Source: Sabellastarte sp. h YS-2021
Taxonomy: Eukaryota; Annelida; Polychaeta; Sabellida; Sabellidae
Reading direction: 5' to 3'
Assembly: GCA_964017235.1 (NCBI GenBank)
Contig: OZ024931.1
Location: 94,769,721-94,833,720 of the forward strand
DNA: 64,000 nucleotides
In this document: positions 1 to 10,025 of the stretch, in pieces
How the letters are laid out: every line of letters starts with the position of its first letter
Numbering within the stretch: position 1 is the stretch's first letter
Translations under genes and position numbers: made by a program
Notes under the pieces: model-generated
Seen by the model: only the letters and a program-made list of their open reading frames with translations
Told to the model about the DNA's origin: nothing
The model's database searches: none

Positions 1-709
1 TTGAGTTGGTTCTGTACAATTCCAGAGAAATCTGTGAATGTATATAAGGAAAGTACATCTGACCACAAGTGAACTTTGTATTCACTGGCTATAAGGAGAG
101 CTATTGTGTTTTGGAATATAATATAACTTGTGTTGCTGTGAACTTTTACTGGAGTGAACTGGATACATCATCTGGACAGATTTATTGTACTTTGGATATT
201 TTGGATATTGTACATTCATATAACAGAGAGTGAATTTACTGCATTTTGGACATTGTCCATATCTTGGAGCAGACAGTACAATTGTGTTAACTCTCTAAAA
301 ATCTCCAGACAGACCTTCTGTGTGACTGGATATATAAAGGATAGCAGGACAAGCACCTTTTGTGTTGTTGAGTGTGGGACAGGTCACAGAATATAGACAT
401 CTGTGTGCGAGTGAACGCTGGACAGATCACAGGACAGACCACAGGACATTGGACAGACCACAGAATATACTACAGGACGGATTACGGAACAGATTGCTGG
501 ATACGGCGGATAAATTTAACTCATAATCTCTGTGGTCAGGTCAGCTAGATCTTATTATTGTATTAGTGTGTTTAGTTAAGAGCATACCAGTTGACTGTAA
601 TCATTATTGTTGACTATTAAATAAATTTGTTAAGTTTAACTTTTTGCTTTTTCTGTTACAACTTAAAGACAACCGGTAATTGCTACCGCGCTTGCCCGTG
701 ACCGTAACA
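1..709 (+). other. possible LTR or transcript-end segment
   Basis: A TATA-like box (tatataagg) sits near position 40. A polyadenylation signal AATAAA lies at 620-625, followed by a T/G-rich stretch, and the segment ends near 709 in 'gtaaca', a common LTR terminus. TATA, poly(A) signal and U-rich tract in this order and spacing suit an LTR (U3-R-U5) or a short Pol II unit. The left end is outside the window and no primer-binding site or partner LTR is seen. Short 'ggacagaccacag' reiterations occur around 415-480. No supported coding region. Confidence 0.25.
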
Positions 710-1060
710 TGTGCAAATCTGACACAGCTAGCTGTAACATTTAAATTTTAGACCATATCAATGATTTTCAAGCAATTGGCTATGGCAGTCATGTTGTTTT
801 TTAAAATGGGTAAAAAATTTTTACAGACATACTTTCACAGCCACAAACATTCTCTGCAAATTTAGTGAAGATATCTTCATAAATGAATGTGACATAAAGC
901 TTGATTTAAAGTGTGATAATGCACACCTGTGTGCACACATGCAAGGAAGGCATTTCATAATCTCACAACTCTGGCCTTGGCCAGAGGGTGATAAAAATCC
1001 AACTGTAGTAACATCTGTTTAATAGTGCCCCTTTTTTAATTAAGAAGTTTAAGACTGAAA
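710..1060. other. unassigned intergenic sequence
   Basis: AT-rich sequence with no convincing ORF, RNA gene or clear repeat structure. It joins the tandem repeat that follows. Confidence 0.4.
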
Positions 1061-1475
1061 AGTATTTAAAGCGTTGCCATGGCAACAGTTGTTGCCAGAT
1101 ACCCCACAAAAACTTAATCAGCTCTAGATCATCTTCGGGTAAATATACCCTGAAAATTTGGTGGAAATCGGTACATCAGTTTAAGCTGATCTTAAATCTT
1201 AAAAGTGTTTCAATGGCAACAGTTGTTGCCAGATACCTCAAAAACCTAATCATCTCTAGATCCTCTTGAGGTAAATATATCCTAAAAGTTGGTGAAAATC
1301 GGTGCATAGGTTTAGGCTGTGAAACACCCACAAATTTTAAAACCAAAAAATCTTTAAAGTGTTGCCATAGCAACAGATGTTGCTATGTACCCCCCAAAAC
1401 CTAATCAGCTCTAGATCCTCTTAAGGTAAACATATCCTGAAAAATTGGGTTTAGGCTGTGGAACATCCACAAGCT
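1061..1475. repeat. 3-copy ~140 bp tandem repeat with X-box palindromes
   Basis: Three diverged head-to-tail units start near 1073, 1206 and 1361. Each reads roughly 'gttgccatggcaac', 'agttgttgccagatacc', 'ctaatcagctctagatc', 'ggtaaatatatcctg'. The first unit has the perfect palindrome gttgccatggcaac (1073-1086), the third gttgccatagcaac (1361-1374), and the second is decayed (1206-1219). The palindrome fits the RFX X-box consensus (GTNRCC-NN-RGYAAC). The monomer shares the 'aaaatcggt' phrasing of other invertebrate repeat tails. Short ORFs across it are not credible genes. Confidence 0.75.
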
Positions 1476-2091
1476 TTATGCCCGCCACTGCAGACAACGC
1501 CCGGACAGCACAGGGGATGACTATAACCCCCAACCTTTCTGGGCTGGGGTTTAAAAGTGGCCATACTGTATCTAAAATTAGGTCACTGTGGGGAATTTCA
1601 AAGACTGTCTGACAAACATCACATCCAGAATTTCTAGTCAGTCAGGCTTGTCAGACTTATCGTTGCTAAATTACAAGGTTTACAAGGTAAAAACAAAATT
1701 ACCTAGACTAGCGTTTTGTGGGCAACGAATTTTATCAGTTCTGGATTTATCAAGATTACTGTCTATAGCAAAAATTCTTTCAAATAAATGTATATTCGTC
1801 TAATCTTAGTAATTAAAAAATGTTTGTGAACACGATCCTGTAAATGTTGCCACTTGACAAAGGCAAATGAGGGCAGAGTCGGAGCACACAACACTGAATT
1901 ACAAGTACACATAAACTGTATTCACAGACATTGTTTGAAAATGGTATAAATCAAATTCACTAAATATTTTAAAAAGTAACTGTTATGCAAATAACACTTC
2001 ATTTATTCATGGTATCTTTCAGGATAAGTTACATTTAAATATTCCCACACTTACAATTCTGGGATTTTATTTATTTTCTTTGTTACTTATG
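1476..2091. other. unassigned sequence between tandem repeat and SINE
   Basis: It holds a small GC-rich inverted pair around 1520-1550 (ccccaacc / ggctgggg) and otherwise AT-rich DNA. An open frame of 71 codons at 1588-1803 matches no family I recognise and I do not call it a gene. Confidence 0.35.
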
Positions 2092-2312
2092 TCATGGCGG
2101 CCACGGTAGGGTAGTGGTAACACACTCACCTTCCACCTATGAGGTCAGCGGTTCAAACCCCAGACTCTATGTGGGAAAGCTGGTAGTTGCTTGCCATTGG
2201 TCGGCAGTTTACAGTACAGAACCTTGACCAACTGTATGCACTGGTTTCTTGTGCCCACAAATTTACTATCAAGATACAGTGTTGAAAGTAACATTAAACC
2301 CAAACAAATAAA
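2092..2312 (+). mobile_element. tRNA-derived SINE, copy 1
   Basis: The head resembles a tRNA gene: an A-box-like 'gggtagtggtaacaca' and a B box 'ggttcaaacccc' at 2150-2161. A shared body follows ('gtttacagtacagaacc', 'tgcactggttt'), and the tail 'gttgaaagtaacattaaa' runs into 'caaacaaataaat'. Head, body and tail recur in the copy at 7690-7898 and, inverted and truncated, at 42945-43110. No clear target-site duplication was found for this copy. It is probably silent apart from its internal Pol III promoter. Confidence 0.8.
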
Positions 2313-2492
2313 TTTAGAGGCAAACCCCCTTTTGGGGTTGCACTTCAGTTGAATTGGACTGACCACGTAATGAACTCGCCCTGTCCAATTGCTGCCCTCT
2401 ATGTATTAGCCAATCACAGGCTGCGTTCTTTTACAATCATTAGAAGTGTTGAGTATTTGTGTCATTATATGCCTAGCAGTCTATGAGGCAAC

Positions 2493-4054
2493 ATGTGTTT
2501 TATCCGGACTATTTTAGTTGTGGCTATTATCATAATGGCGTCTACTTCTAATCAAGAGGGGCTACCTAAACCTGCCCTATTCTTTTGTAAGAAATGCAAT
2601 GGTGAACATGTTAAACCAGTGGGGACTAAATGCAAACGGCTGAAGCGTGACCAAGAGAAACGTGACAATAGTCGTGATAGTACGAAGAAAACGCCCAAGG
2701 TTAAAGCGGATAATGAGAACTCACAGGAGAAAACACTTGATCTCGTGTTGAATACCATGGCCACTCTAACACAGCAATTGGGAGCGATGGACGAGAGGAT
2801 CTCTGGTCTCGCACAGAAAATCGAGCCCAGCAATAAGGCATCTACACGCAAGTCACAATCTCGTGATCAAACCAAGAGAAGAACCATTACTGAACTGGAC
2901 GAGGATATGGCAGTCCAGTCTTCACAAGGGACTTCTGCCACCCAAGCAAGTGCATGGACATTGTTTACCCAGACTTTTCCTGACACGGCTGTGTCATTTA
3001 GATCTGTTCAAACACCAGTACAGGCGAAGAAATCGAAATGTGATGGTGAAACGGGAATTGCTCCACTTGCTGGAGACATGGACCCTTTTGCAACTCCATA
3101 AGTGCGTTCTGTGCAGCCTCTCTCCACGAGAATTAATCAAGCTTGGCATCACACAGAACCTGAGGTTCCTAAAGACACACGATTGGTAGAGCAGCAGAGC
3201 GTGAAAGACAGTACTCAAGGAGTATTTCAACATGTTGACCAGTTTGGAGTACCAGTTCGTGTGCAGGGAGTCGTGAATCAGGGGCAGTCAACCAGGGACT
3301 CGCGTGTGCAGGGAATTGAAAGAATTAGTGTTGACAACACTGGCCAGCCTATGACTTTAGAAGCTTTGAGGTCCAACCCTATTATTCAGCAGTTGGTAGA
3401 GGAAAGAGTTGCAGTGATGGAATCGCGCATGCGCACTGAATTACAACAAGGTGTGTATAAACGTAAGAAAAGTGGTAGATACAATACTTCAGAAACCCCA
3501 CATGGCACTCCACATCTCAGATGGCCCAACGAGAGTTGTTTGACGGGACCCACTAGGAGACGCGTTCCTTTTGATGATTTAACATTGGGTCAGTTCGTGA
3601 TAGGTTTCGTTACAAACGCACTTGACACTCAGCATCCATCTTTAATGTGGAATATGCTGTTAGAAATGGTAGAAACTATCAAGGTGGCAGAGAACATCTC
3701 ATGGCCCATTGCAAAGGGGGCGTTTGCTGCTTGTATGCACAGAATTGAAGATGAAACATTGTCATAGAATGATGCTCGTACTCTGTCAGAAAACAGGCTT
3801 ACATATTCACAAGCCGCAGTTTTTAGTGGCTCGACAACTATGTCTCCAAACCTGCCAATGTCGCTTCAAATTCAAAGAAAGTTGTGTGTAAATGGTACAA
3901 TGAGGGGACGTGTCCCCATGCGCAGGATCACCTAGATACGACGGGTACGACCCTCTTCAGGCATATTTGTCTGTACTGCTTTAAATTCCTCAAGAGGAAT
4001 AACGTGCATGTTGAGTCCGAGTGTCTCAATAAAAAGAAGGCAACCAGCGAATAG
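2493..4054 (+). pseudogene. gag-like ORF1 of the Ngaro-type element, disrupted
   Basis: ORF1 probably encodes the nucleic-acid-binding structural protein. Translation more likely begins at the second ATG (2535), which has A at -3 and G at +4. A zinc-knuckle-like CKKC...H...C lies close to the N terminus (~2587-2630), followed by a lysine-rich, then Gln/Ser-rich linker. The region coded around 3560-3767 (PFDDLTLGQFVIGF...) resembles the conserved part of DIRS/Ngaro gag. After a frame change near 3880, a C-terminal metal-binding pattern is seen (3884-4054: CKWYNEGTC, HICLYC, ESEC). Breaks: an in-frame TAA at 3099-3101, a TAG at 3765-3767, and a one-base frame change near 3880. The remainder is coherent, so decay looks fairly recent. 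Alternative: these are programmed events, but three unrelated breaks argue against that. Confidence 0.75.
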
Positions 4055-4159
4055 GAACCAGTGGACCATGGCTGTTTGATTGACATTAAGAAACATATAA
4101 CTCGTGGTGTTGGGTGTCATGTCAGGGGCTCTCCCTAGTGCATTAATTTTCTTGACAAT

Positions 4160-6064
4160 TTGCCTATACTTGTTGACAATATTTGTAACTTGCACAATAG
4201 AGGACCTTATGGTAATCTTAAGGATCTTAAAGTATTGGAATTTGTTGGTTTACCTTTAGTTAAATTGTGTACATGTACCACTATGTGTGACAGCTATTAT
4301 CATTGTAATGATTCTAAATTGAAAGAAAAAGGTCACAATGATGAAGAGCTGCACAAGGAAAGCAGGTCTTCCATGGTATTCAATAAAGACATTTCATTTA
4401 ATTATAAAATTGGTTTTGTTACTCAGCCTACGTTTTGTTTGTATACAGGTTTTAGTCGCGAACTTCAAGCGCATAACCAACAAGAATATCTTCAGGCTGT
4501 TACTGACATATTGTCTTCTGGTCGTTGTAATCATGCTGGTGAACACATCCGTCTGCCGTCTGTGTTTAATTGGGATTATTTAGAACAGGAAATGCTGTTG
4601 TATCATGATAAAAGGCTTCTGGATTACCTTCAGTTTGGCTTTCCATTAGGTCTCATGCGAGGGGTCAAAATTACTAGTAATGCTACAAATAACCACCAAT
4701 CTGCCCTTGACTTCCCTGAGGAGGTGGAGGAATATATTTTAACTGAAAGAAAGCATGGGGCACTTATGGGCCCTTTTGATAAGCCACCTCATCCGGAATT
4801 TACATGGTCACCTCTCATGACTCGCCCCAAGGGCTCGGGTAGGCGAGTTATTCTAGATCTCTCGTATGGAGACTATTCAGTTAACCATGCTACGAACAAA
4901 GAGTTATATGATGGCTCCCCTTTCCAAATGTCACTACCTTCCCTCGATCATCTGTTGCCTGCGTTGCAGCAGTTTGGCCAAGATGCCAGGCTCTTCAAGG
5001 TCGACATATCTTGTGCGTTTCGAAACGTACCTGTTGATCTGGGGGATGCCATTCATTTGGGTATCAAGTGGGGAGACCAGTACTACATTGATAAATTTTT
5101 GGCTTTTGGGGGAATCCATGGCACAGCAATTTTTGAGCGTATAACAAATTTCATCAGATACATTTTAGCCAATAAAGGGGTAACTGTCTACAACTATATA
5201 GATGATATTTATGCCTGTTGCCATAAGGATCAAGCACAGACTGCCTTTAGGGCTTGCCCATTAACCCTTCAAAACTTTTTTCTCCTTGTAAAACCCTTTC
5301 CATATTGGGAATCGTGGTAGATGTGGACTCAGCTACTTTTAGAATAGAGGAAGAAAAATTGAGGGAGATAACAACATTATGTGCACATTCCTTTATTAGA
5401 GAGGTGTTCACTAAGCGAGAATTACAAAAATTGCTTGGTAAATTACTGTACGTTTCTCGCTGTATAAGAGGTGCTCGTGTGTTTCTCAACAGAATTCTTT
5501 CTACCCTCAGAGATGTAGGTGATTCCATTCGAATATGCCCTGATGAGGGTTTCTATTGGGATCTGCAATGGTTTCTCCAATTCTTGAGCAAATTCAATGG
5601 GGTTGTAACTTTTAATCGCCCACCCGTCTCTCATACTGCATTTGTGGATGCAAGTTTGCAAGGGTTGGGAGGTGTTTGGGGCTCTCGCGCATATTCCGTA
5701 GGTATTCCCTTTACACTCATTGGGGACTTAGCCATTACCCAGTACGAGCTATATAATATCTTGGTTGCTGTCAAGTTGTGGGCACCACACTGGAAAAGAC
5801 AAGGTTGTCCTCATCAGGTGTGATAATGAAAGTGCAGTCATGGTCTGTAATACTGGGAGAACAAGAGATGCATTCTTAGCAGCTTGCCTTAGAAATTTGT
5901 GGCTGGTAGCAGCCACTGCAAACATTGACCTGCGGGTGAAGCATATAAGGGGTAAAGACAATATTCTAGCTGATGCCTTATCTCGCAGTCACCTTCATAA
6001 AGTGGGAGACGTTCAATGGGAAATTGTTAATGCTGAGGTTTTAAGTTTGTCTATTTGTTTGTAG
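4160..6064 (+). pseudogene. reverse transcriptase-RNase H of the Ngaro-type element, frameshifted
   Basis: RT domain from about 4560. Visible motifs are WSPLMTRPKGSGRRVILDLS, the catalytic Asp in FKVDISCAFR, FGGIHGTAIFERI, and the YIDD box in YNYIDDIYACC (about 5190-5220). RNase H follows with FVDASLQGLGGVWG (Asp), TQYELYNILVAV (Glu), IRCDNESAVMV (Asp) and RGKDNILADALSR (Asp), so all four acidic residues are present. The reading frame breaks twice. Near 5254-5285 a small deletion plus frameshift removes part of the RT thumb/connection. Near 5797 a further shift falls between the RNase H Glu and the next Asp. The ends overlap the recombinase ORF by ten bases. The region before ~4500 has no recognisable domain. 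The enzyme would normally copy the element RNA into DNA. Confidence 0.85.
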
Positions 6065-7038
6065 GCGTGACCTCCAATGCCAAGGAATTATTATCAGCAG
6101 CTGTGGAAAGGCTTACTGCAGCATTGCGTCCCCAGACCAGAATACAATATCTTCAGCAATTTAAAGTATTTATGGCTTTCACCATTTATACTGGGGCTCA
6201 GTCATTAAACAGTAGATCCACCATTATAACCTTCTTAGAGTTTTTGGCTAGGAATGCTCTGTCATATAGGGTCATCATGAATTATGTGTCTGCCTTAAAG
6301 TTTCATTTTTGTCATTATCAGATACCCACTGGAGTTTTTGAGGATTATTTTGTTAAGAGACTGTTGAGAGGTATACAATATTCTGTCCCATTAGTGGTGA
6401 GACCTAAGGGCCTGTTTTCGTTGTCACAAATTCGCGAGATCGTGAGAATCTGTGATATCTTTGAGAACTCGCTCACTTACAGAGGTGAGTTCTTGTTAGC
6501 CTTCTACGGGTTGCTTCGCATTTCCAACATTGCCCCTGCCTCCTCAAAGTTCTTTGACCCGACCAAACACCTTCTGCGCCGTGACATTAGGTTTGCACAT
6601 CCGGGGGTACACATTACCCTTAAATGGGCCAAGAACTTGCAGGCACCGGAGAGAATGCATGTGGTTAAACTACCGTGGGTCAAGGATCCCATCATGTGCC
6701 CAGTTGCAACGCTACAAGCTATATTTGCGAGATTTCGACCACAGCCTTTGGATCCTGTGTTTACACTGGATGACTATTCGATTCTCACACAAAGTGATCT
6801 CAGGAAACGCTTGTCCTCTTGCTTGCGCATCATGGGTCTGCCCTTAGAAGGGCATGGATTTCACACGTTTCGTCGCTCCGGGGCGACTCTTGCGTACGAT
6901 GCAAACATCTCACTTACAGCAATTAAACTTCATGGGGCTTGGAATAGCGATGCCATTTGGTCGTATATTTCTGACGACACCAACCAGGCTCTTCAGGTCC
7001 CACTCACTTTCCAGAAACTGGTCAACTCCCTACAATAA
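6055..7038 (+). CDS. tyrosine recombinase (integrase) of the Ngaro-type element
   Basis: A 327-codon open frame with the full phage-integrase-type catalytic set: Arg155 (YGLLRISNI), a beta-hairpin Lys near 193 (LKWAKNLQ), His270 and Arg273 (GFHTFRRSGAT), His293 (KLHGAW) and the nucleophile Tyr304 (IWSYISDD). An N-terminal helical SAM-like core-binding domain covers about residues 10-110. The protein would integrate the circular cDNA by site-specific recombination. The frame opens at a TTG at 6055. In the intact element it is more likely reached from the RT-RNase H frame by frameshifting or reinitiation, so the true start is unclear. Unlike its gag and RT neighbours, this ORF has no visible break. 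Confidence 0.85.
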   Translation: MFVGVTSNAKELLSAAVERLTAALRPQTRIQYLQQFKVFMAFTIYTGAQSLNSRSTIITFLEFLARNALSYRVIMNYVSALKFHFCHYQIPTGVFEDYFVKRLLRGIQYSVPLVVRPKGLFSLSQIREIVRICDIFENSLTYRGEFLLAFYGLLRISNIAPASSKFFDPTKHLLRRDIRFAHPGVHITLKWAKNLQAPERMHVVKLPWVKDPIMCPVATLQAIFARFRPQPLDPVFTLDDYSILTQSDLRKRLSSCLRIMGLPLEGHGFHTFRRSGATLAYDANISLTAIKLHGAWNSDAIWSYISDDTNQALQVPLTFQKLVNSLQ

Positions 7039-7675
7039 ATGCTTTATGGGGCTTGGGCTGTTGTTATATTTTATTGTCTATTTTATATGTGGGGTAACCC
7101 CCAAGTTTTATTGTAACAAAATAGATTCTAATAAATGGTAGTGCCCAAAATGCATATACATAATTTTCATTATGTGGTCTCGTTCTTGCTAAGGTCTGGG
7201 AGCGAGATCTCGTGTTAATCTTGCTCTCTTGAACGTGAGCCGACTTCAACTGGTTACTTACATCTTATAAATATGCGACTGAGTCCCCAGATCTGTACAT
7301 TGCTTTTGGGGTTGATAGTGATAACTGTGGTTAGATAAAGATCAAGCAACTTTCACCCTATTTTCAATTTAAACTACCTGTGTGGATAGAAGATATGATC
7401 AGTAACCATTTATTTAAAAAACGCAAAAGGTTTGTAATTGGTGAATATTAAAAATTGTTCCAAAACCCGCATGTAATGGCTATCTGAAGAAAATGCCAGT
7501 ATATAGACCATATTTTGGCTGCATATTTGCCAACCTTACACAGAGAAAATAAGATTGGCTAGCCAGGTTGTTTTTAATATTCCATAAATTTCCATCAATA
7601 AAGCCATGACGCTGCTTAAAATTAACATTTTCACAATACTTTATCTCAAAATATATACCAAAGAATTTCCAGTCG
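7039..7675. other. 3' flank of the YR element and unassigned DNA
   Basis: A small hairpin 'ggggtaaccccc' lies at 7092-7103 and a palindrome 'cgagatctcg' at about 7203-7212. Both could belong to the element's 3' non-coding end, where direct repeats would be expected, but none matching the 5' side was seen. The rest is AT-rich without features. Confidence 0.3.
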
Positions 7676-7912
7676 TGAATGGACTAGTAGGGGCCGTGGT
7701 GGCAACACACTCCTCTCCCACCTCTGAGGTCTGTGGTTCAAACCCCTGACCCTATGTGGGAAAGTTAATTGGTAGTAGTTTACAGTAAAGAACCTTGATC
7801 AAATGTATGTGCTGGTTTCCTCTCCCTATAAAACTACCCGTCGTGATATGACCTATACATTGTTGAAAGCGACATTAAAATCGAGATAAATAAATACATG
7901 AATGGACTAGTA
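7676..7912 (+). mobile_element. tRNA-derived SINE, copy 2, with 14-bp target-site duplication
   Basis: The body (7690-7898) has a B box 'ggttcaaacccc' at about 7736-7747, the shared 'gtttacagtaaagaacc' and 'gtgctggtttcc' body, and the tail 'gttgaaagcgacattaaa' followed by 'ataaataaata'. It is flanked by the exact direct repeat tgaatggactagta at 7676-7689 and 7899-7912, the signature of LINE-mediated insertion. The head is shorter than in copy 1 and the A box is decayed. It is the best-defined insertion of this family in the window. Confidence 0.92.
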
Positions 7913-8332
7913 ATTCCATGGTCTTCTCTCCATTAAGCAAACAAGGTGATGCCCAATCAATACTTAAATTTTTTTTTGTTGCTATTTTGCTATTCGTATG
8001 ATGAATGACAATAACTAATGAACACTTCTAAAGGAACAGACAATGTGGTGATGTCGTTGTATATGTCAATGCATTTTAATTAGAGGGAATATCTTCGGTA
8101 TGTAGACAGAGGACTTTCCTGTTTTTATTTCACACAACCAATCAAAGTTTCCATTAACAATATGCAGACTTTAACCTTTCACATACACAGATGTATATTA
8201 TAAATAACCCTTTCAGTGGTGAAATAACCATGGAAACATCACTTGGACAAACCTGAATGGACTTAGAATGGCATTATTCAAATCAAACACCCGATTTTTC
8301 TGACAGTATACATGTCAAGTACTGGTTATGTG
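7913..8332. other. unassigned AT-rich sequence
   Basis: No credible ORF, RNA or repeat structure seen. Confidence 0.4.
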
Positions 8333-8702
8333 TAGGTTAATGGCCAAGTAAGTGTCCAATATTGGAAAATAATGGCCTGTTTACGAGGTCCCGAAGGGAC
8401 CGAGTCAACAGTCCATTATTTTCCAATATTGGACACTTACGAGGCTATTAACCTATTTAAATTACACCTTTTCTTTAATTTATAATTTTTAAGATATTGT
8501 TTAACATCATTACTTTTCATTTCAATATTCCTGTTGTGTACTTTTTTGGTTTTTATGATAATTTTAGTTGAAATACATGTGAAAGCGTTTCTTTGGAAAT
8601 GTGCTAAAAAGACTTCTATATATGGTCAAAATCACAAAGTGGCCAATAGTGAAAGATATTGGACACTTTTAACAAAAGAAAAACTCTCAGGTGTAATTTA
8701 AA
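8333..8702. mobile_element. foldback / MITE-like inverted-repeat DNA
   Basis: Two overlapping inverted structures. First, arms of about 45 bp at 8333-8379 and 8409-8455 ('gtgtccaatattggaaaat' against its complement) enclose an inner hairpin 'ggtcccgaagggacc' near 8388-8402. Second, 'tttaaattacacc' near 8456-8469 is complementary to 'ggtgtaatttaaa' ending at 8702, bracketing about 247 bp that includes a decayed copy of the first arm (8641-8670). This is typical of a non-autonomous DNA element or a palindromic insertion. No clear TSD was found. Confidence 0.65.
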
Positions 8703-8934
8703 GTCACTGAAACAAGAAACCTGGAAACATAGAGCTGCATCTTGCACCACACAATCTGCATTAATAGTAACAGAACCACCCACCAGTCATTTACTGATAG
8801 ATTGATTTGAAAATCGACTGGGGTCAGGCATTAAAGTGTTGAATATATATGTATCCCAAATCTTAAATAATTTCTCAGTAACACAACACTTTCTTAAGCT
8901 GAAATCATACATTGGCACATTGACTTTATATGTA
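8703..8934. other. unassigned short interval
   Basis: Nothing recognisable between the foldback DNA and the repeat fragment that received the L2/CR1 LINE. Confidence 0.4.
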
Positions 8935-10025
8935 GCAACATTATGCCACCATGGTAGGGTCAAAGGTCTAATCATGTTTGCAGCATGATGTTTGCAGCAT
9001 ACTTTTCCACATGTATGCTGATGACACACAGCTTTACAAATCAATCGACCCAAGTAATTTTGAAAACCAAAAACAAACTGCAGAACAACTCCAATTGTGT
9101 ACATCTGAAATAAGCAACTGGATGTCTAATAACCGGCTCAAGCTAAATGATGAAAAGACAGAGTTCTTAATTGCTGGCACTGGAAACAGCGCTCCAAAGT
9201 CATTATTGATTCATTAAATGTGGTTGGTATTGACATAAAGCCAAGCACAAGTGTCAGAAACCTTGGTGTAATCATTGACCAAGACCTATCACTCAGGCAA
9301 CAAGTAAATGCCATATGCAGATCCTGTTATGGTCACCTTAGGTCCATCATTCAAATAAGACCTTACCTGACTAAGTCTGCTGCACACACAATAGTACAGT
9401 CACTCATATCTTCTAGATTGGACTATTGCAACTCTCTCCTAGCTGAACTCCCACAATATCTTATCCAGAAGTTGCAGAAAGTACAAAATTGGGCTGCCAG
9501 GATAGTTTTGAATGTCAAGAAACATGATTCTATATCGGTTCACCTGCATCAGCTCCACTGGTTGCCTGTTAGGTTTTGGATCAAATTTAAAATAAATCTA
9601 CTAGTATATAAGAGTTTGAATCGACAGGCACCATCATATTTGACATCAATGCTTAACTACCAGCAACATCAACGCACCACAAGATTGGCAAGAAAATCAT
9701 ACATGCTACAAGAAAAAAGATCAAAACTTGTCTCTATGGGTGACCGTGCCTTCAGTGTTGTAGCACCAAAGTATTGGAATGAACTGCCAGATGATATCAG
9801 GAACATTGAACTTCCATTGGACATCTTCAAAAAGAAACTAAAAACTCATTATTTTAAAACAGCATATTGTGGAGAAAAAGCGCAATGATTGTTTTTCTCT
9901 TAAGTAGAATTGCGCTATATAAATATGTTATGTTATGATGTTGCACACCTACATCTCCCAACCAATCATACGACCAAGTATCAACTTCCTACATCTTACA
10001 GTTTCAGATACAGTCCTAAAAAGAT
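8935..10025 (+). repeat. fragment of the 'aaggtca ... cttacagtttc' repeat, split by a LINE
   Basis: The flanks 8935-8996 ('gtcaaaggtctaatcatg') and 9935-10025 ('cacacctacatctcccaac', 'tatcaacttcctacatctt', 'acagtttcagatacag') match the repeat family at 63330-63990 and are adjacent when the LINE is removed. This shows the LINE inserted into a pre-existing repeat. Confidence 0.65.
8990..9934 (+). pseudogene. 5'-truncated L2/CR1-type LINE: 3' end of reverse transcriptase
   Basis: The copy starts within the RT palm, just before the catalytic YADD box (FHMYADDTQLY). It continues through the typical L2/CR1 thumb and C-terminal region: NRLKLNDEKTEFL, SVRNLGVIIDQDL, SSRLDYCNSLL, LHQLHWLPV, GDRAFSVVAPKYWNELP. 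A one-base frame change near 9205-9217 creates a stop; the frame resumes at 9220 and ends at 9888. Endonuclease and most of the RT are missing, as usual for incomplete target-primed reverse transcription. The 3' end carries the clade-like 'gcgctatataaata' and short 'ttatg' reiterations. An imperfect TSD (tgatgtttgca / tgatgttgca) flanks it. Confidence 0.9.

Larger units (their letters stand above)
2313..7320 (+). mobile_element. Ngaro/DIRS-like tyrosine-recombinase retroelement (degenerate)
   Basis: Gene order is gag (2493-4054), RT-RNase H (4160-6064), tyrosine recombinase (6055-7038), all on the + strand. RT of the DIRS/Ngaro type beside a tyrosine recombinase instead of a DDE integrase defines this class. 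I see no methyltransferase domain after RNase H and no long inverted terminal repeats, which favours Ngaro over DIRS1. The split direct repeats expected of Ngaro were not found, so both outer limits are approximate. Gag and RT carry stops and frameshifts, so the copy is not autonomous. Confidence 0.8.

Noticed and set aside
2092..2170. A functional tRNA gene at the B box 'ggttcaaacccc'
   Set aside because: No complete cloverleaf; the body and A-rich tail identify a SINE.
2331..7314. 12-bp match 'cttttggggttg' on both sides of the Ngaro-like element, as its direct repeats
   Set aside because: No similarity extends beyond 12 bp; too short to separate from chance.
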